Assembly: GCA_028819235.1 (NCBI GenBank) | Contig: JAPPMC010000093.1 | Span: 1-38,852 of the forward strand | Length of the DNA: 38,852 nt | Reading direction: 5' to 3' | Source of the DNA: Bryobacterales bacterium | GTDB lineage: Bacteria > Acidobacteriota > Terriglobia > Bryobacterales > UBA6623 | Shown: positions 1 to 8,703 of the stretch, piece by piece | Layout: every line of letters starts with the position of its first letter | Position numbering within the stretch: the stretch's first letter is position 1 | Translations under genes and position numbers: made by a program | The notes under the pieces: model-generated | The model's database searches: none | The model's input: the letters and a program-made list of their open reading frames with translations, nothing else | Told to the model about the DNA's origin: nothing

Positions 1-753
1 AAAAGGGCACGAAACCTCCACTTGGACTGGCCCAGGGGTGAGCGGTCGTGCGTCTTGGCGCCTTCTTGCGGGTCGTAAGTTCGAGACTAGGGACACATGC
101 CCATCGAGTGGCTAACGGCGACCCCGGGCACCCGGGCCGTACTGGTGACCCTACATCATTCGCACGAGGAACAGGAGGCTGAGAAGACGCGCGTCCTACC
201 GCATGGGCTGTCATCGGTGCCGGTCTGGTCGGAATTCGAAAGAGTGCTGGATCACAGTTCCTGGGACAGGCTTGCATGTGCTATCAGGGACCGCGGCCCA
301 GCTTCGCTAGTGGCAGGACCAATGGCCAAGCGCAGTCTTCCGTTGCCCGTTGGCGACCATAATGCCGTGGACTGCGCGGCAGACACTCCAACTGCGTGAC
401 AGGGTGGTGGGAGGTCGATCGCCGAGAATGGCGTGTCTCCCTTGACGGCAACCAGATCATGGTGGCTGTCGCGCGCCTGAGCGGCACCAGGGCCGGATGC
501 TGCTGGTACCTGTGGCCAGAATCGCAGCGCGCGGGGACGGGACGTGCGCCGCGCCGCAGCGACCGCAGGCCGCCGCACAATGGTCTGCCCACATAGCGCG
601 CCAGCGGGACAGAGCCAGTTAGCCAATCGGGCTCGTCGGCGGTCCTGCCGAGCACGGGCTACAGCAGTCGCTCGACCTCACGCGACTCACTGCCAATGAA
701 GCACGGTGAAGCCGCAAGGTGCTCGTTCACTCTGCCTGTGGCTACGTCTCGCT
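1..753. other. Gene-poor left end
   Basis: Only short overlapping frames occur here on both strands (the longest about 120 codons). None shows a recognisable motif, signal peptide or convincing ribosome binding site. The stretch follows the 3' end of the HhH-GPD gene, which runs toward the window edge. It is best treated as noncoding or decayed sequence. Confidence 0.5.
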
Positions 754-1518
754 TCAGAAGACCGTGACACTAGGAGGAACACGCCATCCAAGATGGGTCG
801 TTGCTGCAGGGGCAACCCCTGCCGTCCCCTCGATGTCAGGAAATGTGCACCAAAGGGGAGCATCGAGTCCTCTAGAGTACGGAGGATTGAGTCTTCGTGC
901 TGCCTCCAAAGCGGCGGTGTCAGAGTTCTCCGCAGCGATGCCAAGCCTGTACAGGACCCTACGGGTGTGTATGTCTGCCTTGATGTCGACCATCTTCAGG
1001 TCGTCCCGGGAGAACACGTCGCCGTACAGTCGGATCACCAGATTGCTTGTCATGCTGGCGATGTGCGGACCGACACCTCGAATCGAGCGGAGATCTCTCT
1101 CGAACTGTTTCGGCGAGCGGTCTTGCCACATGTTCTCGGCTCGACCGCCGGATTTGTCTCGGATCATTCGGCTGAGATCGAGAATCGTCTTGGCTGCGGT
1201 ATTGACGAATCTCGGCTTGTTTGGTAACTCTCTGGCGATCTGGTCGAGCTTGCGCTCGGGAATCTGTGAAATGGCAGCAACATCCAAGGCTCCGAGCCTC
1301 TGCTTCAAATCGTACGGGATTGTCCAGATTCTCTCTGATTCGGTTTGGCGACCTAGACAACTCGCGATCAAGAACGCAAACGGATCTTCGAGCGCGAGAG
1401 TTGTTGCGTCGAATGTCTGCGCCGAGAAGAATTCTCTGTTACTGATCTTTGGCTTGACCTTGTCCAAGAGTATGTCTCGTATTGCGTTGTGCCGTCGATC
1501 TTCATCCGACTTGGTCAT
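754..1518 (-). CDS. HhH-GPD superfamily DNA glycosylase/endonuclease III-like protein
   Basis: A 254-residue protein of the helix-hairpin-helix base-excision superfamily. The hairpin is at about residues 145-155 (R-S-I-R-G-V-G-P-H-I-A-S), followed by the usual aspartate-bearing segment at about 178-188 (V-D-I-K-A-D-I-H-T-R-R-V), where D182 is the likely catalytic Asp. The position occupied by the Schiff-base lysine in Nth (G-V-G-x-K) is His here, so a lyase activity is unlikely. The C-terminal four-cysteine iron-sulfur loop of Nth/MutY is absent; only one Cys remains near the end. I chose the ATG at 1518 because GGAGAG precedes it at good spacing; an ATG at 1602 would add 28 residues of less convincing sequence. 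The substrate is unknown. The family is established from motifs; a repair role versus action on modified or foreign DNA is open. Confidence 0.75.
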   Translation of the reverse strand: MTKSDEDRRHNAIRDILLDKVKPKISNREFFSAQTFDATTLALEDPFAFLIASCLGRQTESERIWTIPYDLKQRLGALDVAAISQIPERKLDQIARELPNKPRFVNTAAKTILDLSRMIRDKSGGRAENMWQDRSPKQFERDLRSIRGVGPHIASMTSNLVIRLYGDVFSRDDLKMVDIKADIHTRRVLYRLGIAAENSDTAALEAARRLNPPYSRGLDAPLWCTFPDIEGTAGVAPAATTHLGWRVPPSVTVF

Positions 1519-2460
1519 CTTGCGCTTCTCTCCAGTCCCATGGGTTAGAAGGTCGAGGTTCGAACAAGGCCCAAACGGGAAACATCGCAAGGCTGTGGTC
1601 ATTGTGGCTCTTCCGTCCGTCGAACCGGCTGACGGTCTGAGGTGTACTCCAACGGCAAACGCCCGTTTCAGGGCAGAAGGGTGTTTTTGGGCAAATCCCT
1701 TGTTGAGTCCCAGTCAACACGTATCCAATCGCACATAGAAGGCCGCTACAGGGGGCCTCAGCGGCAATTGAATGACGAGAACAAGGCCAACAGCACTTTC
1801 CTCGGCTTGTCCTTGCAACGTGCGGACCAAACCAATTCCCCTGACCGACCTCATCAGCATTCCCAAGTTGAACGCGCAGGCATCGATCGGCAACCGCTTG
1901 CAAATGTTCGCCTAGCACCGCCAGTGCAGCCGTCTCAGCGCACCGGTTTCGTACTTCTGGGCCATCGAACCTGCTTAGATAACCCGTGCACGGCTCACCG
2001 CGATAGCATGTCGAGTGGACGCGGGCCCGGCGGTTGGTGGGCAGCTCGTTGAGAGCGCCGCAGATGATTTGCACGAAACGCGGTTCGAGCAGGTTGGCAG
2101 CTAAGGTGCATTCCGCCGGCTGGTGCTGCTTGCCCTGGCCCAGGTGGGCGCGTCCATAGGCGTCCGCGCAGCTTGCACCGGGCTAGGGCGAAGGCCGGTT
2201 CGGCTGGATTGTTGGTGCGGGGGCCGACTGTCACGTCCCCTCTACTTGTTGCGAGTAGTGCCGTGGCAGGATGACAACTCCGCACGTGTACCGAGCACGG
2301 AAACTGGTGCGAGGGTTGCGAACGGTCTACGCATTCCAGACTCAAGCGGCGCAGCAGGATGCGGGCCCGTTCCGTGCTCAGTTCTCGTCCACTCGACCGC
2401 TGGACCGTGCCAGAGCGCCAAACCTCGTGCTAGAGTGCAACTGCAAAGGCCAGCCCCACG
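1519..2460. other. Gene-poor interval
   Basis: About 0.9 kb between the divergent HhH-GPD and VWFA genes. Frames up to 190 codons exist on the minus strand but are rich in Cys, Arg, Pro and Trp, overlap other open frames and match no family I recognise. I see no RNA gene. The interval must contain the promoters of both flanking genes, but I could not assign them with confidence. Confidence 0.45.
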
Positions 2461-3561
2461 ATGCGTCATCTTCTTCCAATTTCACTCGTTGCCATCCTCG
2501 CCCTGCCGGTGGGACTTGGCCAAGAGCCTCCGCCCGAAGTAGAGGACACCGGACTCATCATCACGACCGAGTCCAATCTGGTCCTCGTCCCACTGCACGT
2601 CTACCGCAAGAAGTCGTCAGTCAACGGGCTAGGGTCCGAGGCCTTCGAGCTGTTCGAAGACGGCCAGCCGCAGCGGATCGCATTCGTGGAGGGTCCCGCC
2701 GAGGATGGCGAGATGAGCTCGCGGACCGTGCCCACCGAGATCATATTCCTGATTGACTTCAGCTACAGCGTCATGACCCCTGGCCTGCTCGATTTCACCA
2801 CGATCCGCAGCACGATGCTTGAGGGGCTCAGGAAAGACGTGATGATCTCCATCTACGGTTTTGCCGCCAAGCTGAAGCGATTCACGGGCCCGACCCGCGA
2901 CGTGCAGAGGCTGCAGCGGGCCTTGGACCAGACATTCGAGTCGGAGGCCGGCGGAAGCAGAGTCTACGAGGCGATCATGCAGACCGCCCGGGACGCGTCG
3001 AGCCGGGGACCGAACGTCTCTCGGATGATGGTGGTATTCTCCGACGGCCTGAGCACCACGAATCTCAATCCTGACCTGCCTGTAGGGGCAGCCAACGCAT
3101 TCGGCATCCCCATCTATCCCGTCGTCCTCGGCCACGAGCGGATCCGCCAGCGCGCGGCAGGCTTGCGAGGCCAGCTCAATCCTGGTGCGCGCATGAACGA
3201 GGGCGGAGGCCAGCCCAATCCCGCAAATTCCTCCGAGCGCGTTCAGGTCTTGGGGCCAAATCGGAATCCAGTTCCGGCGCTGAACCGTCGGTCTAATTCG
3301 GGCTATCAGGAGAACCTGATGCGGATCTTCGCCGAATTCGGTCCTCGCACGGGCGGGCGAAGCTACGACCTGCCAGTCCTCAACAACATGGTGATCCGCA
3401 AGATCTTGGGATCGCTGTCCGAGTTGGCCGAGACCGAGTACGTTGTCGGGTACTACCCGTCGCAGGTGGACGAGCAGAAGACCCCTCACATGGTCGAAGT
3501 GCGCCTCTCCGAAAGCGTTCGGGGTACGCTCTACGGCGGTCGCCGCATGGTAGTCCACTGA
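2461..3561 (+). CDS. Secreted VWFA-related (acidobacterial-type) domain protein
   Basis: A 366-residue protein that begins with a short basic segment and a hydrophobic stretch (about residues 4-20) typical of a Sec signal peptide, so it is probably exported. A beta-rich stretch at about 36-80 (L-V-L-V-P-L-H-V then G-L-G-S-E-A-F-E-L-F-E-D-G) is the lead-in typical of the VWFA-related proteins abundant in Acidobacteria. The VWA fold follows, with the MIDAS start D-F-S-Y-S at 99-103 and a later V-V-F-S-D-G strand near 195. A low-complexity Asn/Pro/Arg-rich insertion lies around 240-280, before the last strands (T-E-Y-V-V-G-Y-Y-P). The molecular role of this family is unknown; protein or metal binding in the periplasm or at the cell surface is inferred from the VWA fold. 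It appears unrelated to the downstream defence-like operon. Confidence 0.9.
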   Translation: MRHLLPISLVAILALPVGLGQEPPPEVEDTGLIITTESNLVLVPLHVYRKKSSVNGLGSEAFELFEDGQPQRIAFVEGPAEDGEMSSRTVPTEIIFLIDFSYSVMTPGLLDFTTIRSTMLEGLRKDVMISIYGFAAKLKRFTGPTRDVQRLQRALDQTFESEAGGSRVYEAIMQTARDASSRGPNVSRMMVVFSDGLSTTNLNPDLPVGAANAFGIPIYPVVLGHERIRQRAAGLRGQLNPGARMNEGGGQPNPANSSERVQVLGPNRNPVPALNRRSNSGYQENLMRIFAEFGPRTGGRSYDLPVLNNMVIRKILGSLSELAETEYVVGYYPSQVDEQKTPHMVEVRLSESVRGTLYGGRRMVVH

Positions 3562-3703
3562 ATCCGCGCCACACATGCCTACCTGATTCCCGGCCAACCT
3601 AGTCCTAGTAGGCGTCTACAACGGATGGGGTCATTGGTTGGCTGTGGCTGGCGCGGACCGGTCAGTCGGGGGAATGACGATAGGCACAAGAGTCTCTTGG
3701 GGC

Positions 3704-3717
3704 CAGCGGTAGCGCTG
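3704..3717. repeat. 14-base direct repeat, copy 1
   Basis: The sequence cagcggtagcgctg occurs here and again at 3855-3868. Each copy is itself a small dyad (CAGCG, four bases, CGCTG). Its function is unknown; it could be a repetitive extragenic element or coincidence in GC-rich DNA. Confidence 0.4.
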
Positions 3718-3854
3718 GTCCCCGAGTCCCATCGGCGGTCACTTGGTGGTCACGGTGCGCTGCTGTTGGACTATTCCATGCGCAACCGGAGTTATCGGTC
3801 CTCTGGTGGGAGCGGCGACGGCTCGACGGTGCTCGAAGTGACGATTGGACGCGG

Positions 3855-3868
3855 CAGCGGTAGCGCTG
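3855..3868. repeat. 14-base direct repeat, copy 2
   Basis: Second exact copy of the 14-base element at 3704-3717, about 150 bases downstream of the first and in the same orientation. Confidence 0.4.
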
Positions 3869-4605
3869 TGGCCACGGGGTACAGCAGCCTCCGCTGCAGC
3901 GCCCCCAAGTCCCGGTGGCGATCGATGCGGCGCAGGAACTTCGCCAGGTAGTGGGTCCCGAGGGCTGGGTAGTCCTGTCCACGGCGCGCTTGGATTTGCC
4001 TTGGATCGTGTTCACACGGAGCCCACCGGCGATCTCGCAGCCGTTCTTGCCGCCGCCCGTCAACGTGCGGCTTGTGCTCGCAGCCCGTCGTCTCCATCCC
4101 GAGGACGCAGCCTAGGCCCTCCGAGTTCACCATGCTGTCCGACTGGACGTTGACATCGGCTACTTCATGACCTTCTCGTGGTGGAAGCCGCCCACCTGCA
4201 GGGCTAATGGGATCGGCGTCACGTTCTCCGTGCCCTGGCCGCCGGGGTCCTCGCACCCAGACAGGCGTCATCCATCTGCAGCGCACCCGCCAGCTGCGAG
4301 CGCGGCGCGCGCTCCCGTAAAGACGGAATCAGCTCTTGCCTGATCAGCTAGGCATTACTGTCGTTAACGCACGGCTTGCGACCCCGTTCCCGAATCGAAG
4401 CGCCGGTCTGGGTCTGGCAGAGAGTGTACATGGCGAGGGACAAAATGGCGACGGGCAGATCGGCAGACTTAGAGAGAGTACCGGAAAGCAGGCAGAAATG
4501 GCTGTCAGTGTCCCGACCAAAGTTGGCCTAACATGGTATCTCCCAAATGGCTGGTGACTGCTTGTCCCATCTGTCCATTCCCCAGCTTACGAATCAGGAA
4601 TCGCC

Positions 4606-7600
4606 GTGAAGGTCAGACCTGTCCACTGCGGCCCCTTCGCTAATCGGAGCGAGACCGACGCGTTCCGTTCCGTCAAGGCGGGTCTTGCGTCCCTTCGCGG
4701 TGATGGGGAGTGGGTGCTGCTCACCAACCTGACCATCTCGATAGACCACCAGCTGCAGTCGGACGAAATCGATATGGTCGCCGTTGGGCCCCCCGGTGTG
4801 CGGGTAATTGAGGTCAAGCACTGGGCAAACCGACACTGGCCGTTGGCCGAGACCGAAGCGGACCGTGTGGCCATGAAGGCTCGTCAGGTCGGGGCGGTCC
4901 TTCGGGGGCAGATCCCGGCGACCTCTCAGGTTGAACAGGTAGTGTTGCTAACCCAGCCTGCCAATGAGATTACGAAGTTCATCCGTCGGGACCCGATTCG
5001 CGACGTTCGCTTCTATTCGCTCAAGAATTGGCGGAAGGCCGTCAATGCAAACGGACCCCAGATATTCGATGCGGAGCAGGTTGCCCGTATCGCCCGGTTA
5101 CTGGCACTGGAGCGGGGAGTTTCGGATGAGGGCACCCTCCGGCGGCTCGCCGGGTACGTCAACTTGGAACGGTTGGACACGCGCCGCGACGGCTTCCACC
5201 GGGTATTCAGGGGGATGCACTCCGTTAGCCGCGACCGGGCAATCCTGCATCTGTTCGACATGTCTGCAGGCTCGGCGAAGGGAGCAGAGGACGAAGCTCG
5301 AGGCCACTACAACTCGATTCGTCGACTTCAGCGATTTCGGTGGGCTGCACGAATCCTAGACTCATTTCAGGATGTGCCCGGATACACGGGCGAGATGAGT
5401 TTCTACTCGATTGTCTACTTGGACGCGCCTTGTCTCGCCGACCGAGCCGACGATCCGTCTTGGGACCTGTCGGCCCGGCTCGGATTCTCGAAGTCAGCCA
5501 TCCAGGCTGTGAGGGAACTTCACGAGACTACCGGGCCAGATGGACAGCCGATGGTCCACGGCAATCTGTCCGCGGACACCATTCTGGTGCTGCACGACAA
5601 CACCGCTGCGCTGGGAGATCTCGGCATTCCCCAGGCACGCCCGGCGACGGACCCAACGGATCCAAATGGCAACCAGCAGGCGCAGCGCTCGCCCGGGCTG
5701 ATTGGAGCCCGTGAGCGCGAAGACGCTCTGTCCGGATTGGAATCGGACATCTTCGGCTTGCATGCTGCTCTTGGTCAGCTCTTCAAACACGCGGCCGGCA
5801 CTCGGCAGGCCGCGGAGGCGACGAGAGTACTGAAGTCGTGGATCTCGGGTGTGTCGTCAAAGCCTATGAGCGCGGATCTAGGTCGGCTCGCACGCTCCCT
5901 CGGCAGGGTAAGGGTCAAGTCCGTTTCGTTACCGGCTCTCCCTTCTAGGTTTTGGACGGAGGGGCAGGAGGTGTCCTTCCGGGGTCGAAGCTATCGGATT
6001 GTCGCGAGGCTGGGATCGGCGGGCTCTGCGACGGCCTTCAAGGTGGTCGAACTCGACCCATCCACCGGAGAAGAGTTGCGGGTCTTCGTGGCCAAGGTTG
6101 CACACGACCGGCTAAGCGGAGATCTCATCCGCAACAGCCACCAACTCGTTCGCCGTGCCGTCGGCATGCAACCGGGACTCTCGACCGTGTTCGAAGTAGC
6201 GACGGAGTGGAGGGCTGATGAGTTCACCGCCCTGATGTCATGGGTTGACGGGATTCCCGTCGCCGAGTTCGCGGGCAAGCTAACGCTCCTTGCCCGCAAC
6301 GAAGACACGGATGCACAGGATCTGGCGGTGCGCTGGATGTGTTCGATGCTCGAGGCCATCGATGCCTTGCACCGAAACGGCTTAGTCCACGGCGGCGTGA
6401 GTCCACAGAACATGATCGTCTCGGGAGAGAATCTCGTACTGACCGACTGCGACTGTGTCACCCGAATCGGCGACGCCGTCACGTCGCGGGGTGCGGCGCT
6501 CTTCTGTTCCCCATCTCGGGAGGTGGGCGAGCCAGCGTCGCCGAAACACGACGTTCACGCCTTGGCTGCCAGCTTCTTTCAGATCATCTTCGATAGGGAA
6601 CCATTCCCTCGCGACGGCGACTCGATCCTGAAGGGCGAGCTGGACTGGGACCAGGAGGAGCGGAAGTCGTACCCAGCGCTGGCCCGCTTCCTAGACAGAG
6701 CCGTCGACGCCGGATCGGGGAACAGCTTCGCTTCGGCCGGGTCAGCTCTAGAGGCCCTTCGGGCCGCGGTCTCGACGGGGCGTTCAACACATCCAGTTGC
6801 CACGGGAGCATTGCATTCCTCGGCCGCCACGGACGGTGGCGGGTTGGTCCCGGGAGGACCGCTGCAGACTACTGCCCTCCCGAGCGAGCGGCAGCCGAAC
6901 GAAGTGCCATGGCTCGGGCAGCTGCTGGAATCCTATCCAGGATCCAGGCGGGGCAACAGAGAGACGAGAGGGCTAGATACCGAATTCGCCCGGAAGACAT
7001 ATGTGGAGACCGACCTTGAGGCGGAGCTTTGGAGCCGGATCATGGGGCGGGAAGTCAGTCTGGTGATCCTGTGTGGGAATGCCGGGGACGGGAAGACGGC
7101 ACTCCTCCAGCACTTGGCCGACGAACTCGGAATCGGTCGGCACAAGTCTTCCCGCCGCATCGTCGACCAAGTGCTCGAGGATGGAACGCGAGTTCGCATG
7201 AACCTAGACGGCTCTGCTGCGTACGAGGGCCTTTCGGCCAACCAGCTTCTGGACGGATTTCTGGAGCCATTCACGGACGGGGGTCGGAGTGGTGAAGGTG
7301 TCCACCTGCTTGCGGTCAACGACGGGCGACTCCTCGAATGGATTCATTCGGAGCCGACGAACACGCCGCTCAAGGAGAGCTTGTTGCGCCTGCTGGACGA
7401 TCCCGGGGCACTCGGCGACCATTCGCATATCGCGTTTCACCATCTCAACCGCAGTCCTCGGGTTGGAGAGGTTTCCCTGACGGACGGCGAAGTCACGACC
7501 AAGTTTCTGGATCGGTTGGTGATGGGTCTCTACGGCGGGACGGAAGCTGCAAAGACTTGGGAGCCGTGCACGACCTGCTCAGCGCGGGAAAGGTGCAAGG

Positions 7601-8703
7601 TCTATCAGGCGGCGCGGGTGTTTGGTCCCGATTCGCTCCCGGACAAGGCGTCGTGCGATGTGCGCAAACAGGCGCAAGAGCGCCTGTTCGCCGCATTCCA
7701 GGCCGTCCACCTTAGAGGCGAAACCCACCTGACTGTCCGCGAACTGCGAAGCGCCCTAGTCTACATCCTCTTTGGCACGCGATACTGCGAGGACTACCAC
7801 AGCGATGATTCCGGTGGCGCAGAGCCACCCTACTGGGATCGGGCGTTCGATCCTAACTCGCCGCGGCGGCAGGGCGAGGTTCTGAGGGAGCTAGTCCAAA
7901 TGGATCCCGCGCTCGAAGCTCACCCCAAGGTCGATCGTCGCCTGCTTCGGGACGCGGTGCGCGATTCCGCAACCGCCGACTGGAAGGAGCTCGCCTCTCG
8001 GAGGCGCCGGGCGTACTTCGAGTGGACAGACGAACAGATTCGGGTCGTGGCGCGGGGAGAAGAACCTAGGCGGTGCTTGGGATTGGCACGGGGGAGGAAC
8101 TTGATGCGTTTCAGGGATCTCCCGCTGCTTGACAATGAGCAGAGAGAAGAGCTGTGCCAAGACCTGTGCCGTGGGATCGCACGAATCGGCGACCTCCCCG
8201 AGCTGGCCTTGGCCCGCAAGGACATTGTCCCGCTCCGCATCACGCCGCGCACGCCGACCGAGACAGCGTTCTGGACCGAGAAGCCGATCAGCCGTTTCCG
8301 ACTGGAGGCCGAGTCTCTTGGATCCATCGGCGCGAACGCCCGGCCATCGACCAGCCCTATCGGGCGGGAGCTGCACCGGGCCGCACACTTGACCTACCGG
8401 TACTTGGATGGCCGCGAAGAAAAGCTCACAATGAGCGCAGATCTCTTCCATCGGCTTCTGCGTCTTGGCAAGGGCTACCAGCTTGCGGACATCTCCACCG
8501 ATGACACCTTTGCGCGGCTCTCCATCTTCCTGCAGAGGCTGGTGAGGGAGGACGACCGCGAGATCATGGCTTGGAACCCGATCCGCGACGAGATCGCCCA
8601 TCGGATCTCGATTGAGGTGCCGGGCGTAGGCGAAGACTCGTCAAGGACGGCCGGGCAAGTACTCACAATACGGGCCTCCGGGGCCGACGAGGACGACTCG
8701 TGA
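4606..8703 (+). CDS. NERD - tandem pseudokinase - P-loop ATPase fusion (MAD6/DptF-like)
   Basis: A 1365-residue multidomain protein. GTG start, with AGGAA at 4596-4600. Residues about 10-110 are a NERD domain (PD-(D/E)XK fold) with D-E-I-D at 53-56 and V-I-E-V-K at 67-71. A first kinase-like domain (about 190-430) has H-G-N in place of H-R-D at 318-320 and G-D-L-G at 337-340. A second (about 455-730) keeps a glycine loop (L-G-S-A-G-S, 469-474) and lysine K497, but reads H-G-G-V-S-P-Q-N at 595-602 and D-C-D at 614-616, so the catalytic Asp is missing in both. After a Gly/Ser/Pro linker comes a P-loop NTPase, G-N-A-G-D-G-K-T at 824-831, then a Cys cluster C988, C991, C997, C1017 that may bind a metal. 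The NERD-kinase part recalls PglW and MAD6; the ATPase-Cys part recalls DptF. Those family links are from memory. It is probably the sensor or regulator of the operon. Confidence 0.85.
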   Translation: MKVRPVHCGPFANRSETDAFRSVKAGLASLRGDGEWVLLTNLTISIDHQLQSDEIDMVAVGPPGVRVIEVKHWANRHWPLAETEADRVAMKARQVGAVLRGQIPATSQVEQVVLLTQPANEITKFIRRDPIRDVRFYSLKNWRKAVNANGPQIFDAEQVARIARLLALERGVSDEGTLRRLAGYVNLERLDTRRDGFHRVFRGMHSVSRDRAILHLFDMSAGSAKGAEDEARGHYNSIRRLQRFRWAARILDSFQDVPGYTGEMSFYSIVYLDAPCLADRADDPSWDLSARLGFSKSAIQAVRELHETTGPDGQPMVHGNLSADTILVLHDNTAALGDLGIPQARPATDPTDPNGNQQAQRSPGLIGAREREDALSGLESDIFGLHAALGQLFKHAAGTRQAAEATRVLKSWISGVSSKPMSADLGRLARSLGRVRVKSVSLPALPSRFWTEGQEVSFRGRSYRIVARLGSAGSATAFKVVELDPSTGEELRVFVAKVAHDRLSGDLIRNSHQLVRRAVGMQPGLSTVFEVATEWRADEFTALMSWVDGIPVAEFAGKLTLLARNEDTDAQDLAVRWMCSMLEAIDALHRNGLVHGGVSPQNMIVSGENLVLTDCDCVTRIGDAVTSRGAALFCSPSREVGEPASPKHDVHALAASFFQIIFDREPFPRDGDSILKGELDWDQEERKSYPALARFLDRAVDAGSGNSFASAGSALEALRAAVSTGRSTHPVATGALHSSAATDGGGLVPGGPLQTTALPSERQPNEVPWLGQLLESYPGSRRGNRETRGLDTEFARKTYVETDLEAELWSRIMGREVSLVILCGNAGDGKTALLQHLADELGIGRHKSSRRIVDQVLEDGTRVRMNLDGSAAYEGLSANQLLDGFLEPFTDGGRSGEGVHLLAVNDGRLLEWIHSEPTNTPLKESLLRLLDDPGALGDHSHIAFHHLNRSPRVGEVSLTDGEVTTKFLDRLVMGLYGGTEAAKTWEPCTTCSARERCKVYQAARVFGPDSLPDKASCDVRKQAQERLFAAFQAVHLRGETHLTVRELRSALVYILFGTRYCEDYHSDDSGGAEPPYWDRAFDPNSPRRQGEVLRELVQMDPALEAHPKVDRRLLRDAVRDSATADWKELASRRRRAYFEWTDEQIRVVARGEEPRRCLGLARGRNLMRFRDLPLLDNEQREELCQDLCRGIARIGDLPELALARKDIVPLRITPRTPTETAFWTEKPISRFRLEAESLGSIGANARPSTSPIGRELHRAAHLTYRYLDGREEKLTMSADLFHRLLRLGKGYQLADISTDDTFARLSIFLQRLVREDDREIMAWNPIRDEIAHRISIEVPGVGEDSSRTAGQVLTIRASGADEDDS

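Larger units (their letters stand above)
3562..4605. other. Gene-poor interval upstream of the defence-like operon
   Basis: About 1 kb without a credible gene. Overlapping frames on both strands (up to 164 codons) are shadows of one another and resemble no family I can name. The interval contains two copies of a 14-base, partly self-complementary direct repeat (see the repeat entries). The promoter of the large operon must lie toward its 3' end, but no clear -10/-35 pair could be picked. Confidence 0.45.

Noticed and set aside
252..655. Two overlapping minus-strand frames of about 124 codons, and a plus-strand frame at 97-399.
   Set aside because: They overlap one another in different frames, are Arg/Pro/Ser-rich shadows without motifs, and none has a convincing ribosome binding site.
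719..1738. A 339-codon plus-strand frame.
   Set aside because: It is the antisense shadow of the HhH-GPD gene, whose motifs read clearly on the minus strand.
1502..2074. A 190-codon minus-strand frame that at first looked like a decayed transposase.
   Set aside because: No catalytic DDE or HUH motif or terminal repeats could be found, and it overlaps the better supported HhH-GPD gene start.
2629..3597. A 322-codon minus-strand frame.
   Set aside because: It is antisense to the VWFA gene, which has a signal peptide and MIDAS motif.
3662..4286. Minus-strand frames of 133 and 164 codons that might be transposase remnants.
   Set aside because: The resemblance was only an impression; no motif, frame continuity or flanking inverted repeats supports it.
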